From Boesenbergia rotunda (Eukaryota > Streptophyta > Magnoliopsida > Zingiberales > Zingiberaceae), in assembly GCA_024364735.1 (NCBI GenBank), contig JAGFNQ010007656.1, positions 124,001 through 188,000 on the forward strand: a stretch of DNA of 64,000 nt. Reading direction: 5' to 3'. Positions 10,984-23,124 of this stretch are shown here, one piece after another. Under the pieces are notes generated by a model that saw only the letters and a program-made list of their open reading frames with translations, had not been told where the DNA came from and made no database searches. The translations under genes and the position numbers were made by a program. Position 1 is the stretch's first letter; every line of letters starts with the position of its first letter.

Positions 10984-12766
10984 ATTCACTTAGCATTGTA
11001 CCTATTTGACTGCCCCTACTCAGTAGGGTTGACTTGTGTTTGACTGTTTGACTGTGTTGAACCTTGAGTACCTGCTTTATTCTCTGTTGACCAGTTTATG
11101 AGTATTTTTAATTCAACAGTTAGGATTGTGCTCTGTAGAATAGATTAACTTTATTTTTCTGCTCTACTTGATTTAAAAATTTGTTTCTAAAAATAGAATT
11201 TGAAAAACTATTTTACTTAATTTCAAAATCAGTTTTCATTTTCGACTTAGTTTTATTTTTATTTCAAAACTACCCCCTTTCAAAACTAGGGCTTTTTCGA
11301 AAATGGACTTAGCCTAGGCCCTAACCCTAGAACTGCATGCACCTATAGACTTAGAAGCCAGCATCTCACAAGCACCTTAGGGTACTTTTGATTGATAACC
11401 TAGAAAGGGTTGAGATGCTTAGGTCTTTGCCTTAATTCAAGATGCTTTAAGTCAGTGCATCTGCAGTAATTGAGGCACTAAATACAACTTACATAGCAAT
11501 CAAGTTAAGTGCCAAGCTTAGAAAATCTAACTTGAACAAAAATACTTAACTTGACTAACCCTAGCAAAAACTACTGTTTATAACAGTTAGTAAGTAGCTA
11601 ATTGGGTTAGACAAATCCCTACAGAGAAAATTGACTGATTTAGTTTAAGTCTAATTATGAATTGGTTCAGTACAGCAAAATCTGACTTATTTCCTTTATG
11701 CAATCTTATTTCTGCTATATTTATCTGTTTTGATATATGGCAAAGGCGGAGAGATAGGAAAGGAGAGAGTAAAATTAATTTTCAAAAATCAATTTTACTT
11801 ATTCAAAATATTTTCAAAAATCAATTTTACTTATTCAAAATATTTTCAAAAATCAATTTTACTTATTCAAAATATTTTCAAAAATTAATTTTACTTATTC
11901 AAAATAGTTTCAAAAATTTATTTTCTTTATTCAAAATATTTTCAAAAATTTATTTTCTTTATTCAAAATATTTTCAAAAATTTATTTTCTTTATTCAAAA
12001 TATTTTCAAAAATTTATTTTCTTTATTCAAAAAGGTTTCAAAAATTTTCTTATCCTTTATTCAAAATTTTTCAAAAATACTTAAACTTTTCAAAATTGAC
12101 TTAAGTTCTTAAAGCTTTCAAAATTTTTACTTAAGCTTTCAAAATTTTGCTAAGTACTCAAGCCTTTCAAAAATTTCTAACTTAAGCTTGTCAAATTTTT
12201 TTTAAACTTCTATAAGTACTTTAAGCTTAAGTTTCTCAAAACTGTATAAGTACAATGTTACTAAGTACTTAGGTTTTTTTTAATTTACTAAGTACTTAAG
12301 TTTTCCAAATGTACTTTATTTATTAAGTACTTAAAATTTCAAATTTACTAAGTACTTAAGTTTTCCAAATGTACTTTATTTATTAAGTACTTAAAATTTC
12401 AAATTTATTAAGTACTTAAGTTTTCCAAATGTACTAAAGTGTTTCAAAGTTTACTAAGTACATAAGCTTTTTAAATCCTACTAAGTACTTAAGCTAACAC
12501 TTTCAAAACTTTTGAGTATCTTAAAACTTAAAGCTTCAAACATTTTAAGTACTCTAAAATCATGCTTCAAAAACTCCTATGTACATTTAACTTAAGTTAT
12601 TGAAAGATTTCTAAGTACCTAAAACTTAAGTTTTCAAAGTACAAGTTTTTTAACCCTACGAATTTTTGAAAAATCTAGGGGAGATTACTTCCAGGGGGAG
12701 GGAACAAAATGTATCCTTTTCATGTTTGCTTAAACTTAACTTTTTGAACTAGGGTTGCCATAAATC
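10984..12766 (+). other. Copia 3' internal region with tandem repeats, no gene
   Basis: A long noncoding stretch. 11766-12060 holds about nine copies of a roughly 33-bp unit (TTATTCAAAATATTTTCAAA core). 12240-12480 holds repeats built on TAAGTACTTAAGTTTTCCAA. Both drift gradually from unit to unit. The only frame here (11657-12112) is generated by the 33-bp repeat. Confidence 0.8.
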
Positions 12767-12780
12767 AAAAAGGGGGAGAT
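12767..12780 (+). promoter_or_regulatory. Polypurine tract
   Basis: AAAAAGGGGGAGAT directly abuts the 3' LTR start at 12781. It would prime plus-strand DNA synthesis. Confidence 0.93.
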
Positions 12781-14133
12781 TGTTGGTGCAGAATGCACCC
12801 AAGTCAAACCTGTGTTTTGATAATGACAACAGAGGTCAAAAGTTAAGTCTTACTTGTTTTCTAACAAGTGAATCTAGTGTGCAGAAAAAGCCCTAGCGAA
12901 GGACTGCTAGGCACTGGCGAAGGAATGCCAGGGTAAAAAGCCCTAGCGAAGGACTGCTAGGCACTGGCGAAGGAATGTCAGAGTCAAAAGCCCTAGCGAA
13001 GGACTGCTAGGCGCCAGGCGAAGGACAGCCTGGGACTGAAGCCTTAGCGAAGGAATGCTAGGCACCGAGCGAAGGGCAGCTCGGCATCCAAGACCTGACA
13101 AAGGACCGTCAGGCAAAAGTCCAACCAGAGGAACGGTTGGCATCAGGTAAATTCTCCCGAGAGGAGTAGGTGAGGACGTGTTCCCCGTTGAGGGAACAGT
13201 AGGCGTCGGCTCGACCTAGGGCTCCATTTTGGAGACCAAAGTCAGAACCAAGACAGCTAAGACTGTATAAACAAATATTTTATTGTTCTATTGTGTTTTG
13301 GACTAACCCTGGATGCAGGACCAAAGGAAGGAGTGTCTGCAGCTCAGATAGCCTCAAAGGAGTGAGGCAGTGGCTGAGTAGGGCGCCCGGAGTGTCCCGG
13401 GCGCCCCCAAGGTGCATACAAAACAAGTCAAGAGAAAAAGGCTTCGAATAGCTGCTGGGCTGGGCGCCCCCGTGCACCCGGGCGCCCCCGCTGCTCCCGG
13501 GCACCCCCTGCGCTGCGGGCGCCCCCAGGGCCAGCTACCGAAGCAGCTCCCCTCGAAGCCAAGAAGATAGAAGTTTGACCCGGTCAATCCGGGCGCCCCG
13601 AGCGCTCCGGGCGCCCCAGTCAAAGCGGATCCAGAGGATAGACGCTGACCGAGACTTTGGCGGATCAAAGGCCACGTGGGGGGCGCCCCCGACGTCCCGG
13701 GCGCCCCCAGGCCCTATATAAAGGACCTTCGACCAAGGCTTCAGTACAACTCTTCCATTCAACGCCTCAAAGCTCTTCTGCTCTCGCGCCTTGCTCCGGA
13801 AACCTTCCAACACGAGCCGACGACGTCCTGCTACTCCGAGAAAGTCGATCTACTCCGGACGTCGGTAAAGAAGAGCGTGTTTTGTTTATTTACTGCACTT
13901 ATTTTGTAATTAATTCTTGTAAATTGTTTCTGCGCCTATATAGAATTGCCCAAAGTAAACGGTCAACGACCGTGGGCCTTGGAGTAGGAGTCGACACAGG
14001 CTCCGAACCAAGTAAAACCTCCCGTGTTTGCGTTGTGTGTTTTTAACTTCCGCTGTGCAATTGCTCTTTACGTAAATCCGAAAGTTTTCCGATATTCACC
14101 CCCCCCCCCTCTATCGGTTTTCTTGATCCAACA
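12781..14133 (+). repeat. 3' LTR of the copia element
   Basis: Same layout as the 5' LTR, 40 bp longer because of extra GC-rich dyad sequence near 13465-13525. Its hairpin array (12892-13140) pairs better than the 5' copy: unit 5 and unit 9 are fully paired here but mismatched there. TATATAAA is at 13715-13722. TCTAC follows the end. Confidence 0.96.
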
Positions 14134-14880
14134 TCTACATCATCCAACTCCTCCAATATACCAATGCTCATAATAGTGTGGTCCTCTCTCGGGTGCTTCA
14201 TGGCATCAAAAATGCTGAATTGGACCACTGTATCCCCAATCTCCATGGACAATGTACCCGCATATACATCTATCTTTGTTCTCGCAGTCTTCAGAAATGG
14301 CCTCCCTAAGATGAGTGGAGATCTGTGTGCTAAATAGTCTCCCTCCATGTCCAGAATGTAAAAATCGGCAGGAAATATCAACTCTTTAACCTTTACCAAG
14401 ACATCTTTAATTATACCAGCTGGATGGGTCTGACTACGGTCTGCTAACTGAATCACCACGCCAGTAGGCTGTAGAGAGCCTATGCCAAGCATCTGGAAGA
14501 CTGATCTGGGCATCACATTTATGGAGGCTCCTAAATCCAACATAGCATCATGGAACATGGTCCTCCCTATCTCACAAGATACAGTAAAAACTCCAGGGTC
14601 TTCACACTTCTGAGGAATGACATGGATGAGTGCTGAAACATTTTTCCCCATGCTGACCAACTCATTCTCCTTCAACTTCTTCTTGTGAAGACATAGGTCC
14701 TTCATAAATTTTGCATATTTAGGAATCTGTTTTATCATGGTCAACAAGGGTACATTGATTTCCACTTTACTAAACAATTTAACAAGCTCATTGTATTCCT
14801 TAGCTTTCTCCTCCTCCACTTGCTTCTTAGCCTGGGTTTTGCGCTGAGGGAATGGCAAAGAACTCTTAAATCCTCCTCTT
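14134..14880 (-). pseudogene. pol: Athila protease
   Basis: A retropepsin-type aspartic protease that would cut the gag-pol polyprotein. The catalytic motif reads DLGAS (14523-14537), the usual Athila form of D-T/S-G, followed by a hydrophobic NVMP turn and a later ILGRPFL flap-side motif. Preceding residues (PFPQRK and KYAKFMKDL motifs) are the standard Athila gag-protease linker. The frame runs to the copia insertion at 14134 and resumes at 4673. A frame change near 14870-14880 separates it from the upstream gag tail. Confidence 0.9.
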
Positions 14881-15316
14881 GAACTGAAAGTTGAGGGGCT
14901 GACTTTTGAGCTGATTTCTCCACTAAAGTAGCTGTTGTAAGTCCATCTGTTTCACTGATTTCTCCCTCATTTTCCACCAAAATCACAGGATTACTTGATG
15001 AATGAGTTAGGCTCGGACTAGGGGTGGATCCAACTGATTTTGAAGTGATTTCAGGGGTGTTTAGGGCTGAAAATGAAGTTGCTGTCCTGTTTTCAGAAAA
15101 TTCAGCTCTTGAACCATTTGGAATTGAAGCCACCGTCCCACTCCTCAAAGTACTAGCACTAACGCTTCCCTTTGGGTTTAGAGTAGCTTGAGAAGGTAGT
15201 TGGTTAGATCCTTGAGCTTGAATCTGATTCATCCCACTAGCCAATTGTCCAATTTGCCTCTCAAGGTTTTGTATGTTGGGATCATTCCTTTGTTGTTGCA
15301 AAAGTTGTTGAAGCAT
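14741..15316 (-). pseudogene. gag: Athila gag C-terminal tail
   Basis: A minus-strand frame beginning in a Gln-rich segment, then a LERQIGQLA motif and STLRSG motif that mark the gag tail in Athila. It is rich in Ser, Thr and Pro. It is the real frame up to about 14880. Beyond that the protease frame takes over, so the last 45 or so codons are out-of-frame readthrough. Confidence 0.75.
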
Positions 15317-15912
15317 TTCTTCTATCCTTTGTTGTTGCGCATTCCCTCCACTAGAGCCTCCATAGCCCCCTTGGTTACCATGAGACCTTGATTATCCTTG
15401 AAATGATGATTGAGGTTGTTGAAATTGTTGACTTTGTTGTGAACCTTGAAAGTAGGGCTATTGGGGCTGATTATAGGGCTGAAATGGTTGAGAAAATTGC
15501 TGAAAATTTTGCTGAGAACTTGATTGAAATGGTTGAGAATTGTAGCTTTGAAAATTCTGACGTTGAGGTTAAAATTGCGGTTGAGAGGGCTGAAATTGTG
15601 TGGGCTGTAAATTCTAATTTGATGGATGGAATCCTTGGTTGAATGGCTGATAACCTTGCTGTGAGAACTGATTTTGTGGCTGAGATGATTGATACTGCTG
15701 CTGGAAACTTAGATTTCCTTGAAACCCTTGCTGAAAATTCGGATTTCCTTGAAAAGGTGGCTGATTTTGTTGGTAGGATTGCTGAAATTGCTGATTGGGT
15801 TATTGATATGGCTGAAATTGTTGTTGACCTTGCTGAACTTGTTGGAAATTTTGTTGGGGCTGTTGATAGGGTTGTTGTGATGGGTTTTGCTGATAAAAAG
15901 AATTCCCATACT
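15317..15912 (-). pseudogene. gag: Gln/Asn/Pro-rich gag segment, broken
   Basis: Low-complexity DNA (repeats of TTG/CTG-rich triplets on the plus strand) that reads as Gln-, Asn- and Phe-rich on the minus strand, as is common between the zinc knuckle and the tail of Athila gag. Stops and frame changes break it. The long plus-strand frames in this stretch are antisense by-products. Confidence 0.65.
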
Positions 15913-17020
15913 TCAAGTTTGGATGATCCCTCCAACCACGATTATAAGTAGATGAGTAGGGGTTGTTTTTGGCTTGGAATTACCCCTAGTCAATGCAGCT
16001 AATGCCTCATCTTGTTGGAGGTTAGGACATAAATCCGAATTGTGGTCTTGGCTTGAACAAATACTGCATAACCTCATCACTGGGCTTGATAGTGGTGGAA
16101 CTGAGAAATTTTGACTTTGACTCATTATTTAGAGCCATTTGCTTCACCAGAGAAGTGAGCTCCATCAAAGAATTCTTGATTTCTTTTTGCTCATTTGATA
16201 CCATCTGAACTTCATTGACTCCTCTGATAGACAAAGCTCTGCTTCCAAATTGCTGTAAGTTCTCTGCCGTATTTGAAATTAGCTCCCTAGCTTGATCCGG
16301 TGTTTTGTTGAGTAGGGCTCCTCCTGCTACAGCATCTATCATGATCCTATCCATCTGGAGAAGTCCCTCATAAAAATACTAAATGAGTAGCTGCTCACTA
16401 ATCTGGTGTTGTGGGCAACTAGAACAAAGTTTGTTAAACCTTTCCCAATAATTATTCAAAGTTTCTCCCACTACTTGTTGTATGCCACAGATGCTCTTTC
16501 TGATGATTGCTGTCATTGATGCTGGAAAGTACTTCTCCAAAAACGCTTTCTTCATAGAAATCCAGCTAGAGACGTGCCCAGTAGGTAAGTAGTAAAACCA
16601 ATCCTTTACTGCTCCAGTAAGGGAAAATGGAAATGCTCTCAGCTTGATGTCTTCCTCTGAAATCCCCTGAGGCTTCATGGTGGAGCAGACAACGTGAAAC
16701 TCATGTAAGTGTCTGTTGGGATCCTCCCCAGACTGTCCTTGAAATTTGGGCAAAAGATGAATCAGTCCTGATCTTAGTTCAAAATCTCCAGTGAGCTTTG
16801 GGTATGCAATGCAGGAGTACTGAAAGGCATCATCTGGTACTGCTAGTTCCTTCATAGTTTTCTAGTGGTCTGCCATAGGATCAACTGAATAAGCAGAACT
16901 AGGCTGAGTAGGAATAATGTCAAAAACCTCTGAAACACTGAATTGATTCCTCCTGGCTCTGAAAGTTCATTCAATTTCAGGATCAAAGTTTTCAAGAATA
17001 TCACCTGCAGATCTGGTCAT
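15913..17020 (-). pseudogene. gag: Athila gag: capsid and zinc knuckle
   Basis: The frame starts at ATG 17018-17020. The capsid domain (about 16830-16400) has the motifs FELRSGLIHLLPKF, EDPNRHLHEF and AVKDWFYYLP, standard for Athila gag. One CCHC knuckle (C-X2-C-X4-H-X4-C) lies at 16027-16068 in a shifted frame. In-frame stops are TGA near 16967, TAG near 16862 and TAG at 16379-16381. The contexts fit CGA to TGA and CAG to TAG. Translation of a complete product is not possible. Confidence 0.88.
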
Positions 17021-17160
17021 ACAAAAAATACAAAATCGCAGCAAATGTATACAAAAGAATAAAGCATGTGTAATGACTCACAAAATATAGAGATAAGCAC
17101 AAGAATGGATAACAAGATGTGAAATAAGCACGCAAGCTAAATCAAACAAACTCAACTAGG
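17021..17160 (-). other. Athila gag leader
   Basis: Short untranslated leader between the primer-binding site and the gag ATG. No further signal recognised. Confidence 0.6.
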
Positions 17161-17181
17161 AGTTCCCTGGTAAAGACGCCA
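17161..17181 (-). promoter_or_regulatory. Athila primer-binding site
   Basis: The minus strand reads TGGCGTCTTTACCAGGGAAC here, six bases inside the LTR end. It resembles the tRNA-Asp-type PBS of Athila with several changes. Confidence 0.75.
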
Positions 17182-17187
17182 AAAATT

Positions 17188-18912
17188 TGATGGACCCAGA
17201 ATAGCTGTCACGAATGTGGGTCTCAAATTTAGAAATTTATAAAGCTGAAAACCCTTGCTAGCAAAATAAAAATGTAGAATAGGGGCCTCAGGTCATATTT
17301 TTTTTCCAAGGACTAGTCATAAGTGTTTGAATAGAGCGTGCAAGTTATTTGTCGTTAAATGATTTGGGTTTTCGAAATAGAATGGGGTTTTGTGTTGCGA
17401 ATGGCTTGATGAAAGCAGTAGGAAAATGAGATTAGCTAAACAAATAAACCCTAAGAAGTTCCAAAATCTACACTTAGCCAAATTGAAAGCTATTAAAAAA
17501 CCTAATTTAACACTAATTAAGAATCAAACAATTCGATTGGAACAATTCAAACTCAAGATCCAACAATTCAATAAAGAACTTACAAAATTAAACTCAATTG
17601 CAGAAATTTAAGCTGGAACAAATTTATCTACGGAAGCAGACTTTAGAAGAACAATATTCGGTCTGAACGGTCGGCTATCCAATTAGATAAAAGCCTGATC
17701 GGTCTGAGTGACCGATCAGGTGATACCTAGATCGGTCTATGGACCGATCAGTATATGAAAAAATGTCGAAACAGGACAAACGATTATAGAAACAGGTAAG
17801 AAAACTAAGATCTAAGCTTCAGATCGAGTTCATCACCGATAATTCCCCCTTGCCGTCACACAAGAGTGAGATAGAAACCCTCCGTCTCAATGATCAAGGA
17901 AGAAATCAGCTCTTGCGTTCAATTTGCGTTGAACTCTTTTGCCCAGCTGAATTTCTTCTCCGAACTTCTTCTTCTTGGCAGATTGAATTGTAAATCTACT
18001 CCAAAACCATTGAATATGCTCAGAGAACCCCTCCAGACATTTCCAATGGCTTCAAACGATTGTAATAAGCTGTCAAGCAGTTTCTGATCAGAAAAGGGCA
18101 GACTCCAGTGAAACCCTCGTCGTTATCCTCTCAGCTATCAAATTGGGATGCAAATCTCACAAAGGATCACTCCTTTGATTTGGAAACTCGACAATGAATG
18201 GATCTAAAGTGGTCGCTTCCAAAACCGAAGAAGAAAATTACGATGAACTCGCCAAGAAGACACTCGAAATCCCGACACCAAGAACTGGCGAGGGAATTGT
18301 TGATTTATCTATGCATTTTGAATTTCGACGGCCGAGATTTCTCCGATCTCATCCAATGGTCAGATCAATCCAGATTGAACACAAACTTCCCAGATCATGA
18401 TCAAGGGTCAAGATCTGCTCCTCCTCAACTCGGATCAACCGGATCTGCATCCAATGGCTCAGAGTGCTCTGATTTTTGAATGGACAGTTACGACACCTCT
18501 TGAGCTCGATCCAACGGCTGGATTAACTCTGATCTGGCCTAAACTTTCGGATCTTGGTCCTGAACTTGTCTAAGTCTATCTTGAGCTTGGATCGACCAGA
18601 AGTTGGCGGATGGCTTGGATCTAACCGATTTCTTTAATGGATGACCCATATTAACCCGACGCTTGATCCATTTGATCCGGATCCAATTCTGACCCAAGTT
18701 TGACCCAATATGATCCAGGTCCATGATCATTCGAAATAGTACAATATGATATTAAATTTTAGTGCCAAACATTATAAATATAGAAAGAATTGAATCTTAA
18801 GCCAAATAGAGGTAATTCATGAAACCTTATATAAATGCAAACTTGAGCATAAAATAGTAGATCAAAACATGCATTTGAAGGCCTAATTTAATCAACAAAA
18901 TGAAAGTTATCA
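17188..18912 (-). repeat. Athila 5' LTR
   Basis: On the minus strand it starts TGATAACTTT and ends GGGTCCATCA, 1725 bp. The same two ends, diverged, delimit the solo LTR at 19649-22309. Two 8-9-bp stems (GATCGGTC/GACCGATC, loops of 4-5) lie near 17697-17754. The flank to the right is CTGAT (18913-18917). The matching copy is off the window. Confidence 0.88.
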
Positions 18913-19204
18913 CTGATCCACGGGATAATAGCGCACACAGTTGGGCAGGACACAGGGAGCGTGGGACGCCCCGTGTCTTACTGAGCAGCCGAGCTGCGGG
19001 AAAATGACACACATGGTCAGGCAGGCTGATCCGCGGGATAATAGCGCACACAGTCGGGCAGGACTCAGGGAGCGTGGGACGCCACGTGTCTTACTGAGCA
19101 GCCGAATTGCGGAAAAATGGCTCGAGAGTCCAGTATATCTGCGAGCGGGGCAAGGACCATGTTCTTCCACTGTCTGGTGTGTCTTACATTTACATCATCA
19201 CTTT
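18913..19204 (-). repeat. Retand 3' untranslated region with a 113-bp tandem duplication
   Basis: TGATCC(A/G)CGGGATAATAGC begins at 18914 and again at 19027, giving two diverged units of about 113 bp that both contain GGGAGCGTGGGACGCC. The region follows the integrase stop. No gene seen. Confidence 0.8.
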
Positions 19205-19648
19205 TCACAAGGCAACCCGATAGGGCTGAAGGTGGATCGCGCTCCAGGGTCGATCGAACCTTTTTCCCCTCTCATTTTCTAAGTAATAGGCTCCCGAGGA
19301 AAGCTTCTGAACAACCTTAAAGGGTCCTCCCCATTGCGGCTCCAGTTTGCTTACGTCCCCCACGGGCCTGACTCTTTTCCAGACAAGGTCGCCCACTTGA
19401 AATGCTCTGGGCAGCACCCTCCGGTCGAACATCTGTTTCATCTTCTACCTATACGCGAACATCCGAGCGGCTGCTCTATCTCGAATTTCGTTGACCAGGT
19501 CCAGCTCCAGACGCCGCCTTTCTGGATTATCTTCATCATACGCTGCCCTCTGGTATGATTCACACCCGACTTCGACCGAGATTACTGCTTCAGTTCCATA
19601 AACCAGTTGGAAAGGCGTGAATCCAGTAGTTTCTTTGATTGTGGTCCT
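19205..19648 (-). pseudogene. pol: Retand integrase, C-terminal part
   Basis: Minus-strand continuation of the integrase split by the solo LTR. Motifs: FQLVYGTEAV at the end of the core, then VGDLVWKRVRPVGD, WGGPFKV and a final RPWSAIHLQPYR, the usual C-terminal end of Tat integrases. No chromodomain follows. The frame joins without shift to 22315 once the LTR and one GTCCT are removed. A stop near 19442 breaks it. Confidence 0.88.
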
Positions 19649-22309
19649 TGATAAGTGTTATTTTATTCATTATTTTAGATGTTAAAATCCATGTTTGACC
19701 CACATTTTGCATGCATAACATTGAATTTACCCTCGGTTCCATAGATTAATTTTATTTTGGGCTTTATTGCAAATCATTATACATTTGAAATATTTTTGAA
19801 CTTAATTGTCAATCTATTTTTGTAGGCATAAATGGATCATGGACCGAGTTCAAGAATGGTTAGGATCAGGCTCAGATCAAGGCGATCAAGCTCTGGAGAA
19901 CTATGAGCCGTCCATTCAGAAGTTAAGCAGATCTCGATCATCCAGGGCAAATCAGATGGATCCAAGCTGAGGAAAGGTAGATCTGATCATCATAATGAGA
20001 TTTGGAGGTTTAGGGGCAAATTGGAGAAGATCCAGCCGTTGGATCAAGGCAAGGGGATCTAGACCATCCATTTGAGGAAAAGAAGATCTGGACCATCCGC
20101 CACTAATCTAGTGAATCCGAGCTAGGGTTAGGGTTAATCAAGCCCTCTGATCAAGATCTGAAGGTTTCATCCAAATCAGAGATTATTCGGCCGTTGGATC
20201 AAGATTAGAGGGATCTAGAGCGTCCATTCAAAGATCAGGTTGATCTGAGCCATCCGATGCAAATCTGGAGGATCCGAGCTACCACGAGGCAGATCCTGAC
20301 CCCTGATCAACATCATCAAAGTTTGGATTAAATTAGAGCAGTTTCAACCGTTGGATTCATCCCAATCAATTGGGCCGTTCACTACTAAGTACTTAATCAA
20401 ATTTCTGCACAGGGCTTCCTAGTCGCGTCTTCGCTGCAATATCGTTTCTTCTCCGTTTGTTCATCATGTTCTTCTGCAATTTCTTCATCAAAGAGGCGCG
20501 GCCACTCGATTCTTCATTAGAACAAGTGCTAGGTCAGTGGAGAGAGTTCTCTGTGAAGTTTCCAGATTGAATTTTGCCCAACAACAGAGCTTTGTGAGGT
20601 TTCCGTAGCTCTGTTATCTGAATTCGTCAATCTCAGCTATGCACCATCCTCATTTCATCCGAGCTATCTGGAGGGGTTCCCTGGAAGGCTCGGAGCATCC
20701 CCAAGTCCTTATCGTAATCCACCACAGCGAGGTCGAAGAAATCGGTTGCAGTTTTCAGCTTGAGCAGAGTTTGAATGGATTTGATCGCAGAGACTGATTT
20801 TTCACTGATTTGCTGAGCTTACGGGTTCGAGGCTTGCCCTTGCGTGACGAACAAGGAGTTCTTGAGCTAGGGAAGGATTGAGGAGTAGTTTCGTTAGTTA
20901 ATTTCAGTTCTTTAGCTGTAACTTCATTTCTGCCATTTCATTTCTGAATTTCTGAGGCAACTTCTGTAGTGTTTCGTTTCTGAATAGTTTTTGCTTCAAT
21001 TAGAGTTTTAATTCAGTGCTTTTATTAGCTAGATTGTTTGTGTAATGAACAAGTGCATTTAGATCAGTTTGTTTCGCTGCAAATCATTTCTGAATTTAGT
21101 TTCAAGCTGCGTATCAGCCCTTCCACTGTGCGTATCAGTTATCTTCTGGATTTTAACTTATAGCTGCTAAATTTTGTATTCCACGAGCTTTAGTTCTCTT
21201 TTGAAGTCACATTGTAGTTTGATTCCTTTTATATAGCATTTTAGATCAGCTCCTGCAATTGGTTTCAGTGCGTGCCAACTTGATTTCTGAACAAAACTTC
21301 ACTCTATTTTGTAATTCCCAGCTGAGAGTTTCTGGATTCTTGCCAAGCCAACACTAGATTTTTCAGCTCAGTTTTTCTAGTCTTTTGCTTAGTGCAACAA
21401 TCTTAGCTTGTTTGTGTTTTGCGCCCATGTCATCTGCTGAATTTCTGCACACCAATTCTGAATTCTTGCACATTCAATTTTGTTTTTGGTTTGTATAGCT
21501 GAATTGAACAGCAGGATCTGATTTTCTTCATTCGATCCTACAATTTCCTTTACTGCTACTTTGTTATCCAAGTAGAGTTGCATCAGTGCTATTTCCGAAG
21601 TGTTAGCCACAACTTTGGTATTTAGTTTCCATCTTCGGCACATAGATTTTTATCTTCTTCCCTTGGTATCAAGTTTGTGTCAACTTCTTCACTTTGTATC
21701 AAGAGAGGTGTTGGTATTAATTGGTACCAAGTTAAATGCAGTTTTCAGTGAGCTTTTGTGTTTGAAATTAGTTAGGTTTGCATTCGAATATTTTTGAGTT
21801 TCTTTGCATTAGTTGGCTCCCAAAAATTGTAGCTAGTGTGAGTTGAGTTTGTTTGTCGTTAATTTCTGAATTTCGTAGTTAGCAATTGTGTTAGGTTGTT
21901 GTTTCTGAAAACTTCCATCATTGCCTCTATTTCTTTGCTCAGCATTTGTTTTGCATTTGAATTTAGATTGGCCTTTACCATTTTAGTTAAGTTCCCTTGG
22001 TTGAGTTGGTTTACCTTTGATTGAGTTATCACTCACTATCGTTTGTTTAATTCATTTGTTTAGTTTTCCTTCATTTTCATTGAGTTTTCCTTTCAGATTG
22101 CAACCCAAAATCACATTTTATTTGAAACCCAAAATTCCTAAACGACACATAAATACAAGCTCGAATCACACAACATCAACTAGCCCTAGGAAAATACGAC
22201 TTGTGGCCCCCTTACTACGCTTTTATTCTTTGATTGCAAAAAGGGTTTCCAGCTTACACATATCTAAATTTTGAGGCCCACATTCGTGACACCTAGTTAG
22301 GGTCCATCA
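19649..22309 (+). mobile_element. Solo Athila-type LTR, 2661 bp
   Basis: Starts TGATAAGTGT, ends GGGTCCATCA, with GTCCT on both sides (19644-19648 and 22310-22314). Ends match the inverted, shorter LTR of the nearby Athila element. The interior repeats GATC-containing words (19850-20350) and is then noncoding, gene-leader-like DNA. No protein-coding segment of an element lies inside, so it is a solo LTR. Confidence 0.93.
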
Positions 22310-23118
22310 GTCCTCAAGGCCCACAGGATGCTTGGGAGCTCTTCCACCCAGGTTCCACCGACATGGTCGAGCATGGTCTTTAACCCTCTGAGAATCTCCC
22401 GATTAGCCACTTCTGCCTGAACATTGCTTTGAGGGTAAGCTACAGAGGTAAAGGCTTGCTTGATGTCGTATCTCACGCACCACTCTCGTATCCTCCTGCC
22501 CTGGAACTGCCTCCCGTTATCCGAGACAAGCTTGTGTGGGATCCCATACCGGCACAGTATGTCTCGCCACAAGAACTTCATTACCGCCAGTTCGATGATG
22601 CACGACAGGGCCTCCGCCTCTATCCACTTGGAAAAGTAATCGACTGCCACCAACAAATATTTCTTCTGAGTGGTGGCAATCAGGAATGGCCCTACAATGT
22701 CCATGCCCTACTGGTCAAAAGGGCAAGAGACCACCACCACCTTCATGGCTTCCGTGGGTCGGTGTGGCAGACATTGATGCTTCTGGCAGGACAGACACTT
22801 AGCAACCAACTCGTTGGCATCTTTCTGTAGGGCGGGCCAATAATATCCTGACATTATCGCCTTCCGAGCCGTCGCACGAGCACCAGCGTGGTGTCCACAG
22901 ATCCCCAAATGAATTTCCCTCAAGACATAATCAACATCCTCTTCGTTTAGGCACTTGAGGAGAGGTCGAGAAAACGATTTCTTGTAAAGGGAGTCACCGA
23001 CCATGGTGAATCTGGACATATGCTTCTTGAGCCACCGAGCTTCCTCATGGTCGGCGGGTAAGGTTCCCCGGGTGAGGTATGTGATGATCGGGGTTCGCCA
23101 GTCGGATTCTAACTCCAA
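22310..23118 (-). pseudogene. pol: Retand integrase, N-terminal and core part
   Basis: The zinc-binding region (GHHAGARATARKAI, then CLSCQKH, about 22920-22780) is followed by the DDE core: Asp in MDIVGPF, Asp in KLVSDNGRQF and Glu in NVQAEVAN. The core breaks at 22315 at an ALRT motif and resumes at 19643. One TAG near 22706 separates zinc region and core. Confidence 0.9.
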
Positions 23119-23124
23119 ATCGGC

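Larger units (their letters stand above)
4674..14133 (+). mobile_element. Non-autonomous SIRE/Maximus-like copia element with an internal gene
   Basis: Seen: two similar LTRs (4674-5986 and 12781-14133), a TCTAC duplication, an initiator-Met PBS (5989-6000), a copia gag, a polypurine tract before the 3' LTR, and a second gene near 9732-10983. No integrase, reverse transcriptase or RNase H can be found between gag and that gene. A sister-family solo LTR interrupts the interior at 7959-8626. By eye the LTRs differ at about 21 positions plus a roughly 40-bp indel, nearly all transitions, so the insertion is older than the Tekay element at 49842. Inferred: it was mobilised in trans by an autonomous relative. 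Confidence 0.93.
1..18912 (-). mobile_element. Athila-lineage Ty3/gypsy retrotransposon, split by a copia insertion
   Basis: Seen: on the minus strand, in order from the right, an LTR (17188-18912), primer-binding site, gag, protease, reverse transcriptase, RNase H and integrase. The 3' LTR is not in the window. The pol frame reads continuously across the copia insertion at 4673/14134 once one 5-bp target copy is removed. Known: the gag style, a DLGAS protease motif, an FMDD reverse transcriptase and a PBS resembling the tRNA-Asp type are typical of Athila. Inferred: a dead copy, with several in-frame stops and frameshifts in gag and integrase. It is inserted in the 3' untranslated part of the Retand element, whose sequence resumes at 18913. 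Confidence 0.9.

Noticed and set aside
11657..12112. 151-codon frame rich in Phe, Lys and Ile
   Set aside because: Produced by an 11-codon (33-bp) tandem repeat in AT-rich noncoding DNA.
15471..15951. Overlapping plus- and minus-strand frames of 100-154 codons
   Set aside because: Low-complexity antisense or shifted readings of the Gln/Asn-rich Athila gag segment.
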